NCBI GenBank assembly: GCA_035438805.1
Contig: DAORJA010000027.1
Span: 1-12,591 of the forward strand
Length of the DNA stretch: 12,591 nucleotides
From: UBA922 sp035438805
GTDB taxonomy: Bacteria > Patescibacteriota > Patescibacteriia > Magasanikbacterales > UBA922
Direction: 5' to 3'
Each line of letters starts with the position of its first letter. The first letter of the stretch is position 1. Made by a program: the position numbers and the translations under genes. The notes under the pieces were generated by a model. It was not told the origin of the DNA. It did not search any database and saw only the letters and a list, made by a program, of their open reading frames with translations. This document shows, piece after piece, positions 6,761-12,591 of the stretch.

Positions 6761-7342
6761 ATGTTTATTGTTCTCTACGGTATCAACAATCTAGGTAAAA
6801 GTACGCAAGCAAAAAAACTAGTTGAACGCATGAATGCAGAAGGTCATATTACAGAGTACCTCAAATATCCTATCTATACTCAAGAACCTGCAGGTCCAAT
6901 CATCAACAACTACCTTCGTGAAGGAAATACCCACAATTTAACGCCGCGTGAAGCGCAACTTCTGTATGTACTCGACCGCACCCAATATGAACCGACACTC
7001 AAAGATAAACTAAGCCAGGGAATTCATATAGTTGCTGAAGATTATGTGGGAACTGGAATTAGCTGGGGTATCGGAGCTGGTGTAGATGAAAGCTTTCTAA
7101 AAAAAATAAACAGTCACCTACTCAAAGAACATGTTGCATTTCTCTTTGAAGGGAGTCGTTTTACCGAAGCTACTGAAAGTGGACACAAGCATGAAACAAA
7201 TAATGAATTAATTGAGACCGTGCGAAAAGCTCATGATGCGTTAGGAGCTGAACGTGATTGGATACGAATTAATGCAAATGAAAGTATTGAAATAATCCAT
7301 GAAAAATTATGGAATGTAGTACATACCTACCTCAACAAATAA
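6761..7342 (+). CDS. tmk: Thymidylate kinase-like protein (dTMP kinase), divergent
   Basis: Probably phosphorylates dTMP to dTDP, the last step of this operon. The 193 residues include a P-loop GINNLGKST (7-15), the Lys-Tyr-Pro segment EYLKYPIYTQEPAG (32-45), and LLYVLDRTQYEP (67-78), which matches the FAADR segment of Tmk. Two usual residues differ. The P-loop Asp that contacts dTMP in typical enzymes (G-x-D-G-x-G-K-S-T) is Asn9, and the DRY motif is EDY (93-95), so its Arg is absent. The lid region GSRFTEATESGHKHE (131-145) also differs from the usual GLxR type. I recall similar variants in other Patescibacteria, so it may be a lineage form and not a defect. Position at the end of the thymidylate operon supports the call. 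A different dNMP preference is possible. Confidence 0.82.
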   Translation: MFIVLYGINNLGKSTQAKKLVERMNAEGHITEYLKYPIYTQEPAGPIINNYLREGNTHNLTPREAQLLYVLDRTQYEPTLKDKLSQGIHIVAEDYVGTGISWGIGAGVDESFLKKINSHLLKEHVAFLFEGSRFTEATESGHKHETNNELIETVRKAHDALGAERDWIRINANESIEIIHEKLWNVVHTYLNK

Positions 7343-7350
7343 TCAAAATG

Positions 7351-7359
7351 TGATATACT
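7351..7359 (+). promoter_or_regulatory. Extended -10 promoter candidate upstream of the membrane protein gene
   Basis: TGATATACT (7351-7359) combines a TGn element with a -10 box TATACT matching five of six consensus bases. No good -35 box lies 16-18 nt upstream, where the sequence is still the end of tmk. Transcription would start near 7366, about 24 nt before the ATG. No terminator separates it from tmk, so readthrough is also possible. Confidence 0.5.
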
Positions 7360-7389
7360 CATTTTAATTAGTAAACTTAATCTTTTAGT

Positions 7390-8163
7390 ATGCTTCCAGA
7401 AGTAGGAAACTTGTTCAAACGCGCACTCGCACCGTACCATAAATTCCCTAAATTCATGACAGGCTTTCTTGCGCTCATGTTTTTACCTGTACTGTTTATT
7501 GGGATGACCAAATTTTCGCTTGACCTCATCGGTTTGGTATACGGAGTGGTGAGCTTAAACTCAATGCTCTGGGTCGTAGGATCAGTACTTATGTCTCTCG
7601 TGTCTTTGTGGTTTACACTCGCGTACATGATTGCTTTCGCAGACATTGATAGTGGAAAAATGCCTGAAAAAATTCAAGTATATTTGAAAAAAACACGAAG
7701 CCTTATTGTACCTGCATTTGGATTAACAATACTGGTCGGCCTTATCGTGCTTGGCGGTTTCATATTGCTTATTATCCCAGGCATCATATTTAGCGTCTGG
7801 TTTGTCTTTACCCTCCAGGCACGTGTGCTTGATCAAAAAAAAGGAACAAATGCTCTCAGTGCCAGTAAATCGCTTGTAGCCGGAAACTGGTGGGGAGTGT
7901 TCGGCCGTATTGTCCTTGCAACGATTATCGTGACGGTGTGTATGCGTATATTTGAGAGCATTCTCAATGGACTATTCCCCGGAGATCTCGACCTCCTAAC
8001 ATTCCAAAAACTCACCGTACTATCATTTATAGTAACCGTACTTACAGCAGCTGCACAGGCAATATTCACCCCTTTTGCAAGTGCCATTCCCACGATCATG
8101 TATCTTGATTTAAAGAAAGGAAAACCAGTTGAATCTGATCCTCTTGCTCCTCCTCTAAAATAG
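7390..8163 (+). CDS. Polytopic membrane protein of unknown function
   Basis: A 257-residue protein with about six membrane segments (approximately 23-42, 58-84, 107-125, 125-142, 170-192, 208-235). The centre holds LLIIPGIIFSVWFVF (126-140), followed by a soluble stretch ALSASKSLVAGNWWGVFGR (155-173). That combination (PGI with aromatic residues, then A-L-x-x-S-x-x-L-V-x-G-N-W-W) is typical of membrane domains related to YciC and the glycerophosphodiester phosphodiesterase membrane domain, judged from memory. No catalytic residues or signal peptide are apparent, and the short C-terminal tail is polar and proline-rich. It follows the thymidylate operon by 47 nt with its own promoter-like signal and is closed by a strong terminator. 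A link to nucleotide metabolism is not supported by its sequence. Confidence 0.75.
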   Translation: MLPEVGNLFKRALAPYHKFPKFMTGFLALMFLPVLFIGMTKFSLDLIGLVYGVVSLNSMLWVVGSVLMSLVSLWFTLAYMIAFADIDSGKMPEKIQVYLKKTRSLIVPAFGLTILVGLIVLGGFILLIIPGIIFSVWFVFTLQARVLDQKKGTNALSASKSLVAGNWWGVFGRIVLATIIVTVCMRIFESILNGLFPGDLDLLTFQKLTVLSFIVTVLTAAAQAIFTPFASAIPTIMYLDLKKGKPVESDPLAPPLK

Positions 8164-8178
8164 ACCCTAACCTCTCAC

Positions 8179-8220
8179 AAAGACCCCGCATTTCCAGGAA
8201 AGGCGGGGTCTTTTCTTTTG
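8179..8220 (+). terminator. Strong intrinsic terminator after the membrane protein gene
   Basis: AAAGACCCCGC (8179-8189) pairs perfectly with GCGGGGTCTTT (8203-8213), an 11-bp stem. The 13-nt loop can fold further (TTTC with GAAA). A T-rich tail TTTTCTTTT (8211-8219) follows. It closes the plus-strand unit before the gatB promoter region. Confidence 0.88.
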
Positions 8221-8230
8221 GAAAAAAGAG

Positions 8231-8239
8231 TGATACTCT
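8231..8239 (+). promoter_or_regulatory. Possible extended -10 promoter of gatB
   Basis: TGATACTCT (8231-8239) has a TGn element and a -10 box TACTCT, about 25 nt before the gatB ATG. It resembles the TGATATACT upstream of the preceding gene. No -35 box is recognisable, but a promoter is needed here because a strong terminator lies immediately upstream. Confidence 0.4.
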
Positions 8240-8263
8240 AAACCTAACTTTAGATTATACGTT

Positions 8264-9784
8264 ATGCCCAGATTTACCCCAATTATTGGAATGGAAGTGC
8301 ATGTAGAATTGAATACCAATTCAAAAATGTTTTGTGCATGCGCGAATAATCCCGACGAAGCTAATCCAAATACCAATATCTGTGAAATCTGTACAGCTCA
8401 GCCAGGAACACTGCCCGTGCCAAATAAGGAAGCAATTATTTCAACGGTTAAAATATCAAAAGCACTCGGTGGAACCATTAGAGAACTCTCAAAATTTGAC
8501 CGAAAACATTATTTTTATCCTGATCTTCCCAAAGGCTATCAGATTTCTCAATATGATGAGCCAATAGGCGAGTATGGAAAAATGACACTGGAATTTCAGC
8601 CTGATGAAAATATACGCGATACAGCAATTATTGGAATTCGCAGAATTCACCTCGAAGAAGACACTGCAAAACTATTCCATGGCAATAATGGAACACTGGT
8701 AGATTTCAATCGAGCAGGTACTCCGCTTGTAGAAATTGTCACTGATCCTGACTTTATGTCAGCGCTCGAGGCAAAGACCTACTGCCAGGAACTTCGTACA
8801 CTTCTTCGCACACTTGGCGTAAGTGACGCTGATATGGAAAAAGGCCATATGCGCTGCGAAGCAAATATTTCACTCCAACCTGCTGGCAGTTTTGAAATTA
8901 TTAATGGAGTGGTGAAGCCGCTCAAAGGCAACACACTAAATCCTAAAGTAGAATTAAAAAATTTGAATTCATTTAAAGCTGTAGAAAAAGGTATTGCATT
9001 TGAAATTGCAAGACAAACCAAAATGATTGAAGATGGCGTCTCCTGGGTGCAGCAAACACGGGGATGGAACGAAGATGAAGAAATTACCGTGCTCCAGAGA
9101 ACCAAAGAAAATGCTGCTGATTATCGCTACTTCCCAGAGCCTGATATTCCTCCGTTTTATCCTGTGCAAATTGCAGGCAATATTTCTTTACCCGAACTTC
9201 CTCAAGCAAAACGTAGACGATTTAGAGAAGAATATGGCCTATCATATGCAGATGCCATGCTTCTTTCTCAAGATAAAATCTGGGCTCAGTTTACTGAAGA
9301 AGTCATGAGCGAAGCAGCAGAATGGATTAAGAATGATCCTGAAGCACAGACCAAAACTGCTCGTCTGGTAGGTGGATGGATTACAAGCAAACTCATGGGT
9401 GGATTAATCGAACGAAAAATGGAAATTGGAGATATAAAATTTACTCCAGAAAACTTTGCGGAACTTATTTCACTTATCTATACTGAAAAAGTAAATTCTA
9501 CTAATGCGCAAAAAATTCTCAACATAATGATTGACCATGATCGTGATATTGATCCCAGCCATATCATGGAAGAACATGGTTTAGGACAAGTGAGGGACAC
9601 CGAAGCATTGGGTACAGTGGCTGATGAGATTATCAAGAGCTACCCAAAACAGGTTGCTGATTTTAAAGCAGGTAAAGAATCCATACTCAAATTCCTTATT
9701 GGCATGGCTATGAAAGCAACTGAGGGAAGTGCTGATCCAAAGATGCTTGAAGAATTACTTCGTGAAAAAATAAGCTCCCTCTAA
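8264..9784 (+). CDS. gatB: Aspartyl/glutamyl-tRNA(Asn/Gln) amidotransferase subunit B
   Basis: Subunit B of GatCAB, which converts misacylated Glu-tRNA(Gln) and/or Asp-tRNA(Asn) to the correct amide form in the cytoplasm. It binds the tRNA and activates the carboxylate with ATP. The 506 residues carry the N-terminal IIGMEVHVELNTNSKMFC (7-24), four cysteines of the zinc site (24, 26, 40, 43), FDRKHYFYPDLPKGYQISQY (78-97), RIHLEEDTAKL (127-137), and FNRAGTPLVEIVTDPDF (148-164). The C-terminal 150 residues form the helical tRNA-binding (YqeY-like) part, ending LKFLIGMAMKATEGSADP and a final helix. Length is slightly above the usual 475-490. The gatA and gatC partners are not in the window. The Nudix gene follows after 4 nt. 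Confidence 0.97.
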   Translation: MPRFTPIIGMEVHVELNTNSKMFCACANNPDEANPNTNICEICTAQPGTLPVPNKEAIISTVKISKALGGTIRELSKFDRKHYFYPDLPKGYQISQYDEPIGEYGKMTLEFQPDENIRDTAIIGIRRIHLEEDTAKLFHGNNGTLVDFNRAGTPLVEIVTDPDFMSALEAKTYCQELRTLLRTLGVSDADMEKGHMRCEANISLQPAGSFEIINGVVKPLKGNTLNPKVELKNLNSFKAVEKGIAFEIARQTKMIEDGVSWVQQTRGWNEDEEITVLQRTKENAADYRYFPEPDIPPFYPVQIAGNISLPELPQAKRRRFREEYGLSYADAMLLSQDKIWAQFTEEVMSEAAEWIKNDPEAQTKTARLVGGWITSKLMGGLIERKMEIGDIKFTPENFAELISLIYTEKVNSTNAQKILNIMIDHDRDIDPSHIMEEHGLGQVRDTEALGTVADEIIKSYPKQVADFKAGKESILKFLIGMAMKATEGSADPKMLEELLREKISSL

Positions 9785-9788
9785 ATAT

Positions 9789-10220
9789 ATGGGTGATGTA
9801 AAACTCTTTGTTGCGACCAAAGCATTTATTGTTTATGAAGGAAAAGTGTTGATCCTCCGCGAATCAGGCACCTATGCAGATGGAACAAATTCAGGAAAAT
9901 ATGATGTAGTCGGTGGCCGCGTAAAGCCAGGTGAAAAATTCGATGAAAGTCTCAAAAGAGAGGTAGCCGAAGAAACTGGTTTGCTGGTAACTATTGATAA
10001 ACCAGTACATGTGGGTGAATGGAGGCCAATCGTACGAGAGGAACAGTGGCAAATTGTAGGAATCTTCTTTGTATGCAGAGCAACTTCGTCCGGAATCACA
10101 TTGAGTAAAGACCATGCAGAATACCAATGGATCGACCCAAAAGAGTATACGAATTATCCGCTCATAGATAATTTGAAAACAGCTTTTGAAGCATATCTCG
10201 AATATGAAAGAAAACAATAG
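9789..10220 (+). CDS. Nudix hydrolase
   Basis: A 143-residue single-domain Nudix protein. The Nudix box is complete: Gly43, then five residues, Glu49, seven residues, and REVAEETGL at 57-65, with the metal-binding glutamates in REVAEE. These enzymes hydrolyse nucleoside diphosphates linked to another group, such as oxidised dNTPs, ADP-ribose or dinucleoside polyphosphates. The loop YADGTNSGKYDVVGGRV before the box is of the kind found in general NTP-cleaning members, but the substrate cannot be assigned. It lies 4 nt after gatB, and its last 17 nt overlap the small cysteine-rich gene, so the three genes probably share one mRNA. The start at 9789 is the only sensible ATG and has T at -1. Confidence 0.92.
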   Translation: MGDVKLFVATKAFIVYEGKVLILRESGTYADGTNSGKYDVVGGRVKPGEKFDESLKREVAEETGLLVTIDKPVHVGEWRPIVREEQWQIVGIFFVCRATSSGITLSKDHAEYQWIDPKEYTNYPLIDNLKTAFEAYLEYERKQ

Positions 10221-10350
10221 TACAGAACAATGTTCATACTGCTCAAACCCGAAGACTATTGTCTGGGTCCACGGACACGGGCAATGTGCACACTGCGGGG
10301 TCAATACTGATGAATGTTGTAGAGGAGAATCATGCGAAAAGAAAGCGTAA
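10204..10350 (+). CDS. 48-residue cysteine-rich (zinc ribbon-like) mini-protein
   Basis: A short frame from ATG at 10204 to TAA at 10348-10350. It encodes 48 residues with two CxxC knuckles, CSYC (10-13) and CAHC (28-31), followed by Cys38, Cys39 and Cys44. Between the knuckles is the motif TIVWVHGHGQC (18-28). Two CxxC pairs about 15 residues apart are what a zinc ribbon needs, so one zinc ion and a fold of two beta hairpins are likely. I recall similar C-x-x-C...VHGH.QC..CG.N...CC mini-proteins in other bacteria, without known function. It overlaps the Nudix gene by 17 nt, has T at -1 like its neighbours, and its stop codon is built into the terminator stem. DNA, RNA or protein binding are all possible. 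Confidence 0.72.
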   Translation: MKENNSTEQCSYCSNPKTIVWVHGHGQCAHCGVNTDECCRGESCEKKA

Positions 10351-10374
10351 AAATCCCCCAATGGGGGATTTTTA
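10348..10374. terminator. Bidirectional terminator between convergent operons
   Basis: A 12-13 bp perfect stem: TAAAAATCCCCC (10348-10359) pairs with GGGGGATTTTTA (10363-10374) around a 3-nt AAT loop. The A and T runs flank the G/C core on both sides, so it can stop transcription from either strand. Its left arm contains the stop codon of the 48-residue gene, and the minus-strand gene's stop codon (10376-10378) begins 1 nt after it. Confidence 0.88.
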
Positions 10375-10375
10375 T

Positions 10376-10993
10376 TTAACCAGGTAAATCATTAATCAAA
10401 TTTTCCATATCTTTCTGATCTGATCGTGATTTTACCAGCCCTGCCCTTCTATCTTTCCAAACCTGTCGCTTCATTCGAAGTTTAGTGTTTTTACTAAATC
10501 CACCACCCACCTTAAGGCTTCTCGCATGTCCTTCTACCAAACCTTCAAAATATTTCAAATCATCAATACTCAAATTTTTATACTTATCCGGACGAGAGTA
10601 TTTCATGTGCAACAAACCTTTATGAAATTTCTTACTACGAAATGATCCACCTGTACCAACTGAAATTCCAAGATCACTTTGAGCTTCTTCTTCCGCACGT
10701 TTCTCTCTCATTCTCTTCTGCGCATATTGATATCGAATCCGATCTCGAATTGCATCATTCTCAATATCTTCAGATGAGTTCACCGAAACACCTGGATGAA
10801 AAAAAGAAGAAGTTGGAGTAACTTGATTTGTTCCCACACGATATATTGAGCTCGCTGCTGGCGTATGCTGTGTACCAAGATGCAAAACAGAGGACGCAGT
10901 AGTAGTGTTATGAGAAAAAATACTGCTGCGAACAGTATTAACCGTCCGATTGATCGAAGAAACCGGAGATGGGCTTATGGACAGGCTGGACAT
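10376..10993 (-). CDS. Uncharacterised basic protein with N-terminal Ser-Ser-hydrophobic repeats
   Basis: I do not recognise this 205-residue protein. Residues 1-75 are rich in Ser, Thr and Pro and contain five Ser-Ser-hydrophobic steps at 12-14, 23-26, 34-37, 48-51 and 62-65, spaced 11, 11, 14 and 14 residues. Residues 75-105 form a charged helix, possibly a coiled coil (RDRIRYQYAQKRMREKRAEE). Residues 115-205 are strongly basic and look like a folded domain (KFHKGLLHMKYSRPDKY, LSIDDLKYFEGLVEGHARS, GGGFSKNTKLRMKRQVWKD), which could bind nucleic acid. It has no signal peptide or membrane segment. It starts 6 nt after miaA ends and so is probably co-transcribed with it. No cysteine occurs in the protein. 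The gene is credible because of its length, spacing, T at -1 and terminator; its function is unknown. Confidence 0.8.
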   Translation of the reverse strand: MSSLSISPSPVSSINRTVNTVRSSIFSHNTTTASSVLHLGTQHTPAASSIYRVGTNQVTPTSSFFHPGVSVNSSEDIENDAIRDRIRYQYAQKRMREKRAEEEAQSDLGISVGTGGSFRSKKFHKGLLHMKYSRPDKYKNLSIDDLKYFEGLVEGHARSLKVGGGFSKNTKLRMKRQVWKDRRAGLVKSRSDQKDMENLINDLPG

Positions 10994-10999
10994 ACAAAA

Positions 11000-11941
11000 T
11001 TACGAGGATAGAAATGTAGAAATTTTTTTCTCTGCGTCTTTCACAGAAGTATACCACAAAATTTCTTGATCACGCTTGAACCAGGTGATCTGCCGCTTCG
11101 CGTATTTCTTGGTATCTTGCTTCAGATGAGCAATAACTTGATCCAAAGTTTCCTTGCCTTCAAAATATAATTTAAACTGCCGATATCCAATACCACTCAT
11201 ACTAGGCAAATTCCACCCATATCTCTGTTTGGTAAGATTGGCAACTTCTTTTTCTAGTCCTGCAGCAATCATATCATTGATGCGAGTATCGATGCGACCA
11301 TACAATGTTTCTCTCGGAACTGAAATGCCTAATTTCAAAATATTAAAAACTGGATCTCCTTTTTTCTTTTGCTTTGAAAACTGTTTACCCGAAAGAATAC
11401 AGACTTCGAGCGCCCGAATAAGACGGCGCTTATTATGAATATCAATGGTCGCCGCGGCATCAGGATCAAGTTGTCCAAGCCACGAGACAAGCTCAGCCGC
11501 AGTTTTTTCCTCAAAACCAGCTCGTAATTTCTTATTCGGAGGAACACGTGGAATCGAATAATTACTCACTAATGTTTCGATATACAAGCCTGTCCCACCG
11601 ACGACAATAGGCAGTTTACCTGCTCTCGTAATTTCTTTTATATGTTTCATGGCCCGGTCTCTGAATTCTGCAGCCGTAAATGTTTTTCCTGGATTAAGAA
11701 AATCTACTAGATGATGCGCAATGCCGTCTACAAAATATACACGTCGCAAGCCTGAAAATTTCCATTCACCAGCTGGCTTTGCAGTACCAATAGTCATATG
11801 TCGATAAATCTGCCTTGAATCAGCAGAAATAATCTCGCCATTATATTTTTTTGCAAGCTTCAAAGCCCACTCAGTTTTTCCCGAAGTGGTAGGACCAACA
11901 AGCATCACTACTTTTGGCAATATTGAGGTTTCTTGTCTCAT
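11000..11941 (-). CDS. miaA: tRNA dimethylallyltransferase
   Basis: Transfers a dimethylallyl group to N6 of A37 in tRNAs that read codons starting with U. The 313 residues match MiaA throughout: P-loop GPTTSGKT (16-23), catalytic ADSRQIYRHMTIGTAKP (40-56) with Asp41, VVGGTGLYIETL (113-124), a tRNA-binding insert about 130-175 ending HNKRRLIRALEV, MSGIGYRQ (248-255), and KRQITWFKRDQEILWY (282-297). The start at 11941 is the first Met and has T at -1. A later Met13 lies directly before the P-loop and would cut the first strand. It heads a minus-strand unit with the unknown basic protein 6 nt downstream, and its promoter overlaps that of the divergent pseudouridine synthase gene. Confidence 0.97.
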   Translation of the reverse strand: MRQETSILPKVVMLVGPTTSGKTEWALKLAKKYNGEIISADSRQIYRHMTIGTAKPAGEWKFSGLRRVYFVDGIAHHLVDFLNPGKTFTAAEFRDRAMKHIKEITRAGKLPIVVGGTGLYIETLVSNYSIPRVPPNKKLRAGFEEKTAAELVSWLGQLDPDAAATIDIHNKRRLIRALEVCILSGKQFSKQKKKGDPVFNILKLGISVPRETLYGRIDTRINDMIAAGLEKEVANLTKQRYGWNLPSMSGIGYRQFKLYFEGKETLDQVIAHLKQDTKKYAKRQITWFKRDQEILWYTSVKDAEKKISTFLSS

Positions 11942-11957
11942 AAGGAAGGGGTAGGTA

Positions 11958-11986
11958 AGTATACAGGGATAGAAGACAAGTTACAA
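11958..11986 (-). promoter_or_regulatory. Promoter of miaA
   Basis: Read on the minus strand: -35 TTGTAA (11986-11981), a 17-nt spacer and -10 TATACT (11963-11958). Transcription would start near 11951, leaving a leader of about 10 nt. It overlaps the divergent forward promoter over 11973-11986. Confidence 0.6.
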
Positions 11987-12001
11987 AAAACGGGTTATAC
12001 T
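11973..12001 (+). promoter_or_regulatory. Promoter of the pseudouridine synthase gene
   Basis: -35 AAGACA (11973-11978, four of six consensus bases), a 17-nt spacer and -10 TATACT (11996-12001, five of six). The start would be near 12008, giving a leader of about 58 nt that is A/T-rich and holds only weak hairpins. Its -35 lies within the spacer of the miaA promoter on the other strand. Confidence 0.55.
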
Positions 12002-12065
12002 GTAATAAAATAAACACTACGACTCGATTGTAGCCAAGTAGCTATAAAAAATCAAATATCATTCT

Positions 12066-12536
12066 ATGAAAGAAAAAACAGACTATATTATCTTCAACAA
12101 ACCTGTAGGATGCACTGTTTCAGAGGCACAAGAATTGCTCAAGGAAAATCGCACTACACATACCCATCCCATTGGGGATCTTGATGAAAACTCAGAAGGA
12201 CTCTTAGTCTTTACCACAAATGAACACGCAAAAGAATCTGAGACAAACGAGAACGAATACGAAATCACGATTGATAGATATCTTTCAAAAGCTGCGGAAC
12301 ATATCCTTGCGAAAGGTATGACAATTGAAGGTGAATATTTCAACGGTATCACTCTAATAGAAGAAAAACATAAAGGTAAGCGCTCAGTAGTACGTCTCAA
12401 GTCTAGTAAAACCAAAGACACTGATATTAGAAAAATGTTTGAAGCAATTCAATATCATGTAGTAGGAATAAGACGAGTTGGTATCAGAGAATTCAAACTT
12501 GGTGTACTTTCAATTGGACGATGGAAATTCGTATAA
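12066..12536 (+). CDS. Minimal RsuA/RluB-type pseudouridine synthase without S4 domain
   Basis: A 156-residue protein that isomerises uridine to pseudouridine in rRNA or another RNA if active. YIIFNKPVGCTVS (7-19) is the family N-terminal strand (Y-x-x-x-N-K-P-x-G). IGDLDENSEGLLVFTT (36-51) is the catalytic segment with Asp40. YEITI (65-69) is the conserved Tyr strand, and IRKMFEAIQYHVVGIRRVGI (121-140) with LGVLSIGRW is the C-terminal end. It is much shorter than family members with an S4 domain (about 230-290 residues). The family motif is G-R-L-D; here Arg is replaced by Asp38, which is unusual. It is transcribed away from miaA. No Shine-Dalgarno is present. Target site unknown. Confidence 0.82.
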   Translation: MKEKTDYIIFNKPVGCTVSEAQELLKENRTTHTHPIGDLDENSEGLLVFTTNEHAKESETNENEYEITIDRYLSKAAEHILAKGMTIEGEYFNGITLIEEKHKGKRSVVRLKSSKTKDTDIRKMFEAIQYHVVGIRRVGIREFKLGVLSIGRWKFV

Positions 12537-12558
12537 CATCAAAGAAATACTTTTTTGT

Positions 12559-12587
12559 TTGCATCGAACTCTCACTCCTGATAACAT
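12559..12587 (+). promoter_or_regulatory. Candidate promoter for a gene beyond the right edge
   Basis: TTGCAT (12559-12564), a 17-nt spacer and TAACAT (12582-12587), preceded by TGA as an extended -10 element. The design is close to the thymidylate operon promoter (TTGCAC, 17 nt, TGC, TACACT). The gene it would serve is not in the window. Confidence 0.45.
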
Positions 12588-12591
12588 ATAG

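Noticed and set aside
9891..10361. 156-codon minus-strand open frame across the Nudix and mini-protein genes
   Set aside because: Both plus-strand genes have strong motifs (Nudix box, CxxC pairs). The antisense frame crosses the terminator hairpin and has no domain.
12002..12065. Possible small RNA or riboswitch in the pseudouridine synthase leader
   Set aside because: Only weak 4-bp stems (CTAC/GTAG, TAGC/GCTA) are visible and no known riboswitch consensus is present.
1..12591. CRISPR arrays, insertion sequences, tRNA or rRNA genes
   Set aside because: I saw no regularly spaced direct repeats, no transposase or terminal inverted repeats, and no cloverleaf or rRNA-like sequence. Intergenic gaps are all under about 170 nt.

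Overview
The window looks like part of a chromosome from a small-genome bacterium of the Candidate Phyla Radiation (Patescibacteria), most likely a Parcubacteria-type lineage. This is inferred from gene style, not from a search. The genes are short and tightly packed, the DNA is moderately AT-rich, and the standard code is used: TGA ends thyA, so it is not the TGA=Gly code of Gracilibacteria/SR1. There is almost no Shine-Dalgarno signal. Every start codon I accept, 16 of 16, has T at position -1. There is no sign of phage, transposon, CRISPR or tRNA genes.

Layout. (1) 2-2957: the end of a putative surface/envelope protein with repeat modules, then a D-2-hydroxyacid dehydrogenase followed after 4 nt by a BASS-type sodium symporter. 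(2) 2958-3839: a single-gene unit for ribosomal protein L1. It has a consensus promoter, a structured leader that copies the L1-binding site of 23S rRNA, and an intrinsic terminator. (3) 3901-7342: a six-gene operon for thymidylate supply: dCMP deaminase, a small P-loop kinase, dUTPase, thymidylate synthase, dihydrofolate reductase and thymidylate kinase. (4) 7390-8163: a polytopic membrane protein with its own likely promoter, ended by a strong terminator. (5) 8264-10350: gatB, a Nudix hydrolase and an overlapping 48-residue cysteine-rich mini-protein, closed by a hairpin that serves both strands. (6) 11941-10376 on the minus strand: miaA followed by an unknown protein with short Ser-Ser-hydrophobic repeats. 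(7) 12066-12536: a minimal RsuA-like pseudouridine synthase, divergent from miaA, with promoters that overlap. A further promoter-like signal lies at the window's right edge.

How the genes work together. dCMP deaminase and dUTPase both yield dUMP, ThyA methylates it, DHFR regenerates tetrahydrofolate and Tmk phosphorylates dTMP, so the operon is a self-contained dTDP-producing module. gatB, miaA and the pseudouridine synthase are translation and RNA-modification functions. The most notable regulatory find is the rplA leader (3063-3106), which reproduces the 23S L1-stalk binding elements closely enough to predict feedback repression by L1.
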